Translations under genes and position numbers: made by a program
Source of the DNA: Microcebus murinus
Lineage: Eukaryota; Chordata; Mammalia; Primates; Cheirogaleidae
NCBI RefSeq assembly: GCF_040939455.1
Contig: NC_134119.1
Location: 68,124,890-68,188,889 of the forward strand
Reading direction: 5' to 3'
Length of the DNA: 64,000 nucleotides
The notes under the pieces: generated by a model
The model's database searches: none
What the model saw: the letters and a program-made list of their open reading frames with translations, nothing else
What the model was told of the DNA's origin: nothing
Shown here: piece by piece, positions 1 to 45,700 of the stretch
Layout of the letters: each line of letters opens with the position of its first letter
How positions within the stretch are numbered: position 1 is the stretch's first letter

Positions 1-265
1 GGGAGCTCTCCAAGGGCAAGGACCCTGCCTGATTCCTGTCTATAAGTCCACCCTCATCCGGGACATTGGGAAGTGATCGCATGAACAAATAACCAACTCC
101 CAGATTCATGGCTGGCTGTCAAGGACCAAGGAGACAGCTCCTCTTGGTCTCAAAGAGTGGCCGGAAGTTTCTTATTTTAAATCAGGAACACTGGCCCTCC
201 CATCCTCAGTATTTGCCCACCACCAGGCCGGGGACCCCAGTCCTCCCCAGCCGGGGGTCCCTCAC

Positions 266-494
266 CAGTATTTCTGTGATGTCTGGGTCATCTGGTTGCC
301 AGGGTTGGGTTGGGGAGGCAGGAGGCCCGGGCAGTGCAAGTTGGCCACTGTTATCTTCTGTGGTCGAGTCAGTCCCCGAGGAGTCGGTGGGCTCCACGGC
401 GGCCAGGTTGAGCAGTGACACATTGGTGCAGGCCGAGGACCGTTTGAGGTTCAGGCACCAGTGCATCGGCTCATGGGACGTCCGGGGCTCCACC
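266..494 (-). CDS. TSKS: TSKS coding exon 2
   Basis: Residues 57-133. The acceptor CTGCAG ends at 495 and the donor GTGAGG begins at 265. It carries the conserved CLNLKRSSACTNVSLLNLAA block and an acidic Ser/Thr-rich stretch. Confidence 0.92.
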
Positions 495-914
495 CTGCAG
501 AGGAGAAACAGGCAGGAAGGTTGAGATGCAGCCTGACCTGGTCTGGCCCCTCCTGCCTCCCTCCTCCCCACTCCCTTCTCTACCTCCTTGGCTCTTATTT
601 CTCCTTCGCAGCGCCCTCCTGCCTGTCACCCGCCCCCTCCTCTTCTCCCCCTCCCCTTCCTCCAGCACCCACGGTGGGTCTTGTGCTCTGCTGGAGACAG
701 TGCTGGGCGCTAGGACCGTCCCCGACAGGGTGCAGCAAACCCACCCGTGGAACGACACAGCCTTCTTTTTCTTCGTGATCCCCTTGGCTGGGATGGTCAC
801 CCCCCCTGGAGCCTCGGGGACGAGCTGGGAGCGGTTCTCGACCCCTGCACGGGGGTCTCCGGCCTCATGGATTTCTTTGGACTGCCAGATGGTCTTCACC
901 ACCACGCTTGCCAT
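266..914 (-). CDS. TSKS: TSKS, testis-specific serine kinase substrate (5' part only)
   Basis: Coding exons 1 (914-745) and 2 (494-266) of a minus-strand gene that continues beyond the window start. They splice into 133 codons beginning MASVVVKTIWQSKEIHEAG, containing the basic stretch KKKKAVSFHG and then MHWCLNLKRSSACTNVSLL, and ending DITEIL. I recognise these as the N-terminus of TSKS. Exon 1 ends GG before GTGGGT; exon 2 follows CTGCAG and supplies the third base of a glycine codon, so the frame is kept; exon 2 ends before GTGAGG. TSKS is known as a coiled-coil partner and substrate of the spermatid kinases TSSK1/TSSK2 and localises to centriole-associated structures in spermatids; the coiled coils lie in exons outside this window. 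The start is the first ATG of the conserved reading frame. No break is seen. Confidence 0.93.
745..914 (-). CDS. TSKS: TSKS coding exon 1
   Basis: Residues 1-56 plus two bases of codon 57. The ATG is at 914-912 and the donor GTGGGT begins at 744. The 5' UTR boundary upstream of 914 cannot be set from sequence alone. Confidence 0.92.
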
Positions 915-1420
915 GGCGTGTGGGGGGTCCTGCTCCCAAGGGCTCCTTCCTCTGAGACTCCCCACCTACTCTGACCACTGACCCTCAGAGTCCCCTGTCC
1001 CCTGCAGCCTGCCTCACAAAGGACCCAACCACTGGGCCCCAGTGAGCAGGGGGTAGGGGTGGGTGGTCCCCCCAGGGGGCCCAGTGGACTCTTCCTGCTC
1101 AGGATTCTGGTTCCACAGCGACACACCCCTCCTCTTCAGAGCTGCCATGGGGGGTCACCCAGCCCCATATACTCATATTTGATGCGTCATGCCACGCCCT
1201 GCACTTGGCACTTGCCTGGGGGCGTGGGGATTGAGGCCCAGGCCCTTCCTTGGAGGATTGTACATTCTGGGGCATTGGGGGAGGGGAGGCAATAGACAGG
1301 CAAACAAGAAAACAGCAGAGGTTGGTAAGTGATATAAAGGGAATCAAAATCAGATGATGGCATTTGTCAAAACTCATCGATTTGTGCACTTGTGATTTGA
1401 AGCCTTTCACTCCTTGCCTA

Positions 1421-1750
1421 TTTTATTTTTTTTATTTTGAGACAGAGCCTCGCTTTGTTGCCCAGGCTAGAGTGAGTGCCATGGTGTCAGCCTAGCTCAC
1501 AGCAACCTCAAACTCCTGGGCTCAAGCAATCCTGCTGCCTCAGTCTCCTGAGTAGCTGGGACTACAGGCATGTGCCAGCATGCCCAGCTAATTTTTTCTA
1601 TATATATTAGTTGGCCAATTAATTTCTTTCTATTTATAGTAGAGACAGGGTCTCACTCTTGCTCAGGCTGGTTTCGAACTCCTGACCTCTAGTGATCTGC
1701 CCGCCTCGGCCTCCCAGAGTGCTAGCATTACAGGTGTGAACCACCTGGCC
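1421..1750 (-). mobile_element. Alu, strepsirrhine type
   Basis: Antisense dimeric Alu beginning with a T-run and ending CACCTGGCC. It is flanked by a direct repeat CTTGCCTATT (1413-1422 and 1754-1763), the target-site duplication. Confidence 0.9.
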
Positions 1751-1777
1751 ACCTCTTGCCTATTAAAAAAGAATCAA

Positions 1778-2128
1778 GGCCGGGCTCAGTGGCTCATGTC
1801 TGTAATCCTAGCACTCTGGGAGCCTACGTGGGCAGATCGCTCAAGGTCAGGAGTTCAGAATCAGCCTGAGCAAGAGCGAGACCCCGTCACTACTACAAAT
1901 ACAAAGAAATTAATTGGCCAACTAAAAAATATATAGATATATAGAAAAAATTAGCCGGGCATGGTGGCGCATGCCTGTAGTCCCAGCTACTCGGAGGCTG
2001 AGGCAGGAGGATTGCTTGAGCCCAGGAGTTGGAAGTTGCTGTGAGCTAGGCTGATGCCACGGCACTCTAGCCTCAGCAACACGGTGAGACTCTGTCTCAA
2101 AAAAATAAATAAATAAAAAATAAAAAAG
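1778..2128 (+). mobile_element. Alu, strepsirrhine type
   Basis: Sense Alu from GGCCGGGC to an A-rich tail. The flanking AAAAAAGAATC repeats (about 1765-1775 and 2121-2131) are its target-site duplication. It lies head to head with the preceding copy. Confidence 0.9.
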
Positions 2129-2670
2129 AATCTAAACAAACACTGAGCTGTAGTTAATGATGTGATGTTGAAGTATCTCAGGCTGTTATTAGTTTGCTGG
2201 GGCTGCCACAGCAAGTACGACAGACAGGGTGGCTTGAACGATAGAAATAGATCGTGTCACAGTCCCAGAGGCTGGAAGTGCAAGATCAAGGTGTCGGCAG
2301 GGCTGGTTCCTTCTGAGGGCTGTGAGGGAGAATGTTCCAGGCCTCGCCCCTTTGCTATGGCTTCTGGTGGCCTCTGAGCTTCCTTCCTCGGCTTGTAGAT
2401 GGCTGTCTTCTCCCTGTGCCTTCACATTGTCTTCTCTCTGCCTGCATCTGTCTTCGTGTCCAAATCTCCCCCTGTTTTAATTCCCCCTTCTGTCCTCCCA
2501 ACTCTCATTCCCACCAAATTGCCCCCCTTTTTAAGGAAACTAGTTATATTGGATTAAGACCCATCCAAATGACCTCATCTGAATGTGACCATCTGCAAAG
2601 ACATTATTTCCAAATAAGGTCACATCCACAGGTACTGGGGGTTAGGACTTCAACATTTTTTTTTTTTAAC

Positions 2671-3004
<334 letters not shown>

Positions 3005-3005
3005 T

Positions 3006-3174
3006 TGTTTTTTTTTTTTTTTTTTTTGAGACAGAATCTTGTTCTGTCACCCTAGCTAGAGTGCAGTGGCGTCATCACAGCTCACTTCAACCTCAAAGTC
3101 CTGAGCTCAAGCAATCCTCCTGCCTCGGCCTCCCAGAATGCTGGGATTGCAGGCCTGAGCCACCGTGCCCAGCC
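3006..3174 (-). mobile_element. Alu left monomer (FLAM-like)
   Basis: A single antisense monomer with a long T-run, ending GTGCCCAGCC. It lacks the second monomer and the strepsirrhine middle segment, so it is an older copy. Confidence 0.75.
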
Positions 3175-3461
3175 TACATCTTTTTGGGAGACACGATTCA
3201 GTCCATAACAGGGGCAAAGTATACTGATATCTTCAGCTTACTGTGAATGCATGAAAATCACAAGACAATCTATGAGACAAGAGAGGGACGGCCAGAGGGA
3301 CAGATACTTCACAATGCAAGTAGAGCAAATATTAATGGCAGGATCAAAATGGGACATACAGTTGTTTTGACTTTATGAATAACCAGAAACTTCCATAATA
3401 ACTGGGTGTTGGGATGAAATAGTATGATGGGAGGGGCTTGCTTTCAAATAATGCAGTGGGA

Positions 3462-3732
3462 GGCAGGCTTGGTGGCTCAGGTTTGTAATCCCTGTACTTC
3501 GGGAGGTGAGAAGACGGCTTGAGGCCAGGAGTTTGAGGCCAGCCTGAACAACATACTGAGACCCTGTCTCTACAAGAAATTAAAAATTTAGCTGAGTGTG
3601 GTGGCACATGCCTGTAGTCCCAGCTACTCAGGAGGCTGAGCCAGGAGGATGACTTGAACCCAGGAATTCAAGGTTACCGTGAGCTGTGATCATACCACTG
3701 CACTCCAGCCTGGGTAAGAGTGAGACCCTGTC
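3462..3732 (+). mobile_element. Alu, AluJ-like
   Basis: Sense Alu lacking the TTGGCCAATTAAT segment, diverged, and cut at its tail by the next antisense Alu. Confidence 0.8.
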
Positions 3733-4063
<331 letters not shown>

Positions 4064-4429
4064 TAGTTTTATGCTGTCTAGGCCCAGTCTTCAGAATTAA
4101 CTTTTGGCTAATTCATGGGCTCCGTGGGGTTGTGGGGAGGACTGAGTTCTCCCACCTACTCTTGACCAGACCTAGAATCAGGACATCCTTCCTCTACACC
4201 AACCCAGAGTTAACTCCACCTGTTCCCAGCTGGGCTCAGGGCTCAGGGTGGAAGGTGAGGGGTGAGAGGGGAGATGGAAGGTTGGGGCAGGGAAAATGGT
4301 GGCCTTTCCCCCTTATTTAGGGACAGACATTTCCTTTTCTTGAGACCCTCAATGTCTCTCTTCACATCCCTCAAAAAAGGGACAATTTCAAACCCCACTA
4401 CTATTTAATAGTATATATTTGAAAAAATT

Positions 4430-4583
4430 TTTTTCATTTCAGCTTATTACAGGAGTACAAATGTTTAGGTATGTATATTGCCTTCACCCCACTCCAGTCA
4501 GTGATTCAAGCATGTCTATCACCCAGAAGGTGCGCACTGCACCAATTAGGTGTGAATAGCTCCCTCCCCTCCTCCCCCTCCCA
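4430..4583. mobile_element. Lineage-specific interspersed repeat fragment, probably LINE-derived
   Basis: Contains ttacaggagtacaaatgttt and agaaggtgcgcactgcacca, which I recognise as recurrent in lemur and galago DNA, likely an L1 3' end. The class is uncertain. Confidence 0.4.
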
Positions 4584-4586
4584 TTA

Positions 4587-4609
<23 letters not shown>
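4584..4609. repeat. (TA)n microsatellite
   Basis: About thirteen TA units running directly into the T-run of the next Alu. Confidence 0.95.
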
Positions 4610-4949
<340 letters not shown>

Positions 4950-6703
4950 TATTTAATAGCATTTTACTCAGGGACCAAGTGCTTCCTACCAAGTCACGAA
5001 TGGATTCCTCCAATCCTTGGAATGTGTAATGTGTCTTTCCATAAAAAAGACTTCTTCAAGTCCTGGTACTAATAAAGTTTTGTTTTGAATGGGGGTGCCC
5101 TGTGGCTCTTCAGTGGCAGACAGCCCCCACTCCCATATTAGAAATGGACTCCTCCTGTCACTAAAACTGCTGAGCGATATCCGTCCTCTTAGAATCCCCA
5201 AGCCCCATTCCTGGAAACCCAAATGGATGAATCCATTGAACCTGGAAGGTGGGCTCTTCTCAACCTCGCCCCTGTCCCCCCAGGGTTCTGAGTGGATGTT
5301 CCCAGGATCCAGAACTCACCCTCAAGGCTCATTCCAGGAATACTTGGTTTCTGAGATTAGAAAGAGACAGTGGGGTGGGATTTTTGTGACAGAAATGGAC
5401 TCTTCCAGTTCCCTTTGCCCCAAATTTCTCAAAGCCAGTTTACCAAAGAGTCTCTAGGGAGCGGGGGAGGCAGTGGGGGCCGGGCCAAACCAGATACACC
5501 CATTCCTTCCTCTAAAAAGTGTTGTCAGCTCTTCAATACCAGGTCCCATTCTTGCCTGGGAGGAGCTCCAAGTTTGATGGAGACGATAATCAATTTTGAT
5601 TCGATATCTGCTACAATGGAGGTTGCCCCAGGCATTGTGGTTGGAGGAGGAAAAGAAAAGTCAACGTATATTGAAAAATGGTTAAAAGCCATAATTTAGT
5701 TTAAATTCTTATTTTTCCACTTCCAAGCTGTGTGACCGTAGACGAGTCATTCAACCTCTCTGGACCCAAGTTTTAACCTCTGCTTAATGGGACTAGCCTT
5801 GAATTACGGTTCCTTCACTCTGGGATTCTAGGGTCTCCTGACAAGTCAAGTCTGGACATACTGGGGTCAGAGCGACAGGGCGGGATAAGGGAAAGCTTCC
5901 TGGAAGAGGATCGTAGCAGTAGGGGGTGAGGGAGTGGAGGGAGAAAGGGAACACACTGACGCTTGCGCAGTGAACAACTCACGCTCCATTGCCCCGCCTA
6001 GCCACTGCTCTGCAGCAGGGAATTGCAGGCGTCGCTCCACCTATCCCAGCCCAGCGGAGTGACACCTTCTCCTCTCTCCTTCCCTATGGATCTTCGCCCT
6101 TTGCCCGCCCCCACAACTGCCCAATCGAGGGCGGAAGTAGGACAGACCCGCGAATCCGCGGCGCCTGTGGGGGCAATCTACCCTCCTATTGGTCCCAGTC
6201 AATCTAAGTCCCGCCTCCTCAAGTCCTTTCCCCCGCCTCCCTTCACGGCCCACCCTCCCTTCTCGGAAAGGGGCTAGATCCAATCAGTGTTGGAGCTGGG
6301 CGCGCGGAGGGGGCGGTTCCATGCTACGAAATCGAACTCCTCCTGTCTCTCGAGCAACGCCTCCTCCCCCACTCCCGAACGGAAATAGCGGAGCCCTGGA
6401 CCAATCGCAGTGTTGTGCCTTTGCCTGGCGGCCAATGAGAGAGGAAGTAGGGAGTTAAGCCCGCGTCTGAGAAGCAGTAGCCAGAACCAATAGACGGCTG
6501 AGACTCCGGACGGCGGCGCGTAGGGGAGGGACTTGGGGGCGGTGCCACGGCCTGCCAGCCCGCCCGCCCGCCCGCCAGCCCTCCCCCTCGGCCGGCTCGG
6601 CTCCTTGGCGCTGCCTGGGGTCCTTTCCGCTCGGTCCCCGCCTGCCAGCCCCCGCTGCGCTGTGCCCAGTCCGGCCAGGCCTGGAGCCGACACCACCGCC
6701 ATC

Positions 6704-42120
<35,417 letters not shown>

Positions 42121-42278
42121 GCCCTGGACTCTGCCCCCGGGGATGTGGCCGGCACTGGGCAGCTCCTAGAACTGAGGCAGCTTTGGTGGATGGGGTGGAT
42201 GGGGGACCTCCACTGGTGACAGGAAAAGACCCCAGGGATGGGGGAGATGCCTGGGACCTTCCTCCGGCCTTTTGTATT

Positions 42279-42284
42279 TTTATT
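42279..42284 (-). terminator. FUZ: Candidate FUZ polyadenylation signal inside the AP2A1 3' UTR
   Basis: TTTATT on the plus strand reads AATAAA on the FUZ strand, 239 bases past the FUZ stop. It is the first AATAAA downstream of FUZ on that strand, so the FUZ 3' UTR probably overlaps that of AP2A1 by over 200 bases. Confidence 0.6.
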
Positions 42285-42464
42285 TTTGTTCATCTGCTGC
42301 TGTTTACATTGTGGGGGGTAAGGGGGAGCCCCCTCCCTCCCTTTCCCCTCCAAGCACAGAGGGGAGAGGGGCCAGGGAAGTGGGTGCCTCCTCCCCTCCT
42401 CCCCAACCCTGTCGTAGCCCCTCCCACCCTCTCCCCGTCCAGGGGCTGTGTATTATTGTGAGCG

Positions 42465-42470
42465 AATAAA
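42465..42470 (+). terminator. AP2A1: AP2A1 polyadenylation signal
   Basis: AATAAA 345 bases after the stop codon, followed by GTGTGTGT (42495-42502) as a G/U-rich downstream element. Cleavage is expected near 42485. Confidence 0.9.
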
Positions 42471-42522
42471 CAGAGAGACGCTAACAGCCCCACGTGTGTG
42501 TCCGTCACCCACTCCCTCGTGG

Positions 42523-42743
42523 TCAGAGAAGTGGGGTGAGGGCGTGCAGGGTGTGGGTGGCCAGGTGTCGAAGCCCATGGGTGGGACTCTGATACAGCAG
42601 AAGCAGCAGCCGCCTGTGCCCCAACTGCAGTGCCACCAGGCGCAATCCTGTGTCAGGTTCCTCGGACCCCAACACAAGGTAGCAGGCTCTGGGCAGCAGT
42701 GCCCCGTGGACCGCATCTTCCGTCTTCTCCAGTGGCCCTGGCT
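42523..42743 (-). CDS. FUZ: FUZ coding exon 11 (terminal)
   Basis: Residues 345-417, ending LHALTPLL then TGA at 42525-42523. Contains [20 protein letters not shown]. One residue shorter than recalled for human. Confidence 0.94.
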
Positions 42744-45700
42744 CTGGGGAGAGGACAGGGAGTGCTGAGGTGACAAGGAGGATGCCAATCTTCAGAAGCC
42801 CCACCCCAGCCTGGGCCCAAGTTCTGAATCTATGTCTCTTTGCCCAGGCTTGGGGAGCCTCCTGCCGGGGGAGGGCCTCGGGCTCTAGCCAGCTATCAGC
42901 AACCCGAACAAGGCCACCTCTTCCCGCCCAGCCACAGCCCGTTTTCCTGGGGATGCTGTGTGCGGACCCAGGCAATCCTCTTAGCAATACAAGTCACAAA
43001 CATGCAGCTGACACTTATCAGACACCAGGCTGCGACACATGAGCTTGAATTCTCCCCCAGGACCCCCCCTCCCCCTGTTTTACAGGGGGGAAGCAGGCAG
43101 AGAGAGGTGGAATTGCACAGCTAGCAAGGGCTGGGGCCCTTCAGGTGGAGCTTGGGGGCTTCACTGGGGTTGTAGCGCCACCCCAGGTCCCTTTTTCTTT
43201 CTGGGGCCTTACGGGTTTTACAACAGTTTTTCCTTTCATAGACTCCTAACCTGGAGTCTATGAAATCCTTCGCCCCCGCCCCCCACTCCCCAGTCAGCAA
43301 AGCCTACAGTGCGCAGTGGTGGCCTGCTGGATGCGGGGCAGACTGCCTGTGTTTGAACCACAGCTCTGCCACTTATTAGCTGAGCCTCAGTTTCCTCATC
43401 TATAACATGAGCATGATGATATAACAGGATAATCCTCACCAGCGAGGATAAAGTGAGTCATTGCATATAAAAGCACTGGCAAGAGAATAGGTCTAGGTGT
43501 TTGTTAGTTATTACAAAATACCTCCCCGCCCCCCAGGGCGCAGTTCTCCAGGAAAACCACTGCACAATGCATGCTGGGTTCTCCTGCCAGTTTCTCCAAC
43601 CCTACTTCTCACTCCCTCCTTGTGCCACCTGGGACTCGGTGCCTCTCCCTGTGCAGGGGAAGTGCTGTGCCTGCCACTGACCTGGTGGGAAGTGTGTGGC
43701 GGTGACCAGGGTGTAGAAGTTGCGGAGCAGGCGCCGGCGCTTTTCGGGGGAAGGCCCTGCAAGAGAAGACACAGGGTGATGGCGAGCCCCTCACTGGCCC
43801 ACACTCCTCCTGGATCCACCCTTGTCCTCAGTCACCTTTATCCCTCAGGGGCTCCACAGTAAAGAGGCAACGTTTCAGTTCAAGGTGGAGGAGCAGCAGC
43901 CTGTGGGAAAGGGGGTGTCATGGCCGGGGAAGAGGGGATGAGGACCCCAACCCACTCCCCCGTCCGAGCCCTACCCAAGAATGTCTGTGTGCAGGGGGAA
44001 GCCATCGGGCAGTGCTCGGGGTCCCAGAGGTAGGCAGGCCCGCAGATGGTCCAGCAGTGGCTGCCACCAGCGCTCCAGAAGCTGCAGGGGGGCGATGTCA
44101 GTGGGGTGTGGCCATAAAGGGGCGGGAACGTGGGTGTGGTCTGGGTGTCATCAAAGGGAGGGGCGTGGCCGGGTGGGCGGGGCGTACGAGAGGAGAGTGG
44201 GGAGAAGGGACCGTGGAAGGGGTGCTACCTTGAAGGACAGAAGACGAACGAAAAAGTGGCCAAGTTGGGGTGAAGGAGATTGGAGCGCAGCCCAGGGGAG
44301 GGGGGCCTGGAAAAGCCCCTGGCTAGCAGGGCTGGGTGGTGAGGGAGGGAGCTTGCGGGTAAGGGGTGCAATTGGTGGGGGAAGCGGGACACGACGCGGA
44401 TTCACCTGTGGGTACAACTGGCTGAGGGGTGGGCGGGGCCCACAGAGCAGACACAGCTCCAGGCCCGGCAGCAGCGTCAGGGTCAGGAGCCTGTGAGGGA
44501 CCTGAAGAAGGGCACAGGCCGGGCTGACTGCAGTTCTGCCCCTTTCCAGCGCAAATCCCGCCTCTTCGCGCGCTTGTCACACTCCTCGCCTCTCTCTGCC
44601 CCGCCCCTGCCGGCCCCACCCACTCACCGTAGGACTCCCGTGCGGCAGGTACACCGGGTAGTCGCGAGCGGCCTGCGGCGGCAAGGACCCCACCAACCAG
44701 GGGAGCAGCACGGCCTCAGGCATCCCCAGCCGCCACCAGCCCTCTGTTGCTGCCACCACCCGGCCTGACACCACCAGACTGATGAAGGCCGTGCCGGCGG
44801 CCTCAGCAAACCCGGAGAGGGCTTCCTGGGTAAGGGAGGCAGGGGGACTGGAAGTCAGGAGACCCGAGCGAGCAGGGGGCGCCGTGACTTCTCAGGTGGA
44901 CAAGGAATAGGAAGGGACAGGCAGGCAGACAGTCCAGAGCTTGCCGAGTGTCTCCACTCACGTGTCTCACCCTCTCTGAGCCTGAGTTCCTTCACATGAA
45001 GTCAGAATCCCCAACTCACACTGAGAAATTTGATTAAAGTACCTAGCCTGACCTGTGCAAACTGAAGCTAATAATTTTAATAGCAGCAGCTCTAGTTAAT
45101 TATTGAGTCCTGTTATGTGACCAGCAGGCACAATCAACATCCTACTGAAGCTCAGAGAAGTCACCTGCTGAGAGTCACACTGCTGGCAGGTGGCCACACC
45201 AGGCAAATCAACAAGTGCAGTTTTGGCCAGGCCTGTAATCTTAGCACTCTGGGAGGCTGAGGCGGGAGGATGGGAGGATCGTTTGAGCTCAGGAGTTTAA
45301 GACCAGCCTGAGCAAGAGCGAGACCCTGTCTCTACTAAAAACAGTATGAAATTAGCTGGACAACTAAAAATGCATAGAAAAAAATTAGCTGGGCATGGCG
45401 GCACATGCCTATAGTCCCAGCTACCCAGGAGGCTGAGGCAGGAGGGTCGCCTGAGCCCAGGAGTTTGAGGTTGCTGTGAGCTAGGCTGATGCCGTGGCAC
45501 TGTACCCTGGGCAACAGAGCGAGACTCTGTCTCCAAAAAACAAGAAAACAAGTGCAGTTTTAAGGAAGGGTAGGCAGAGATTCCCCAGGTGGAAGGGAGA
45601 GCATGCACCAAGGTCAGGAAGCTGGGAAGTTGCTGGGATCTGTGGGGCCCCTGTGGCAGCTGGGTGAAGGGAGATTGTGGATTTAGCAACAGGTTGGCGG

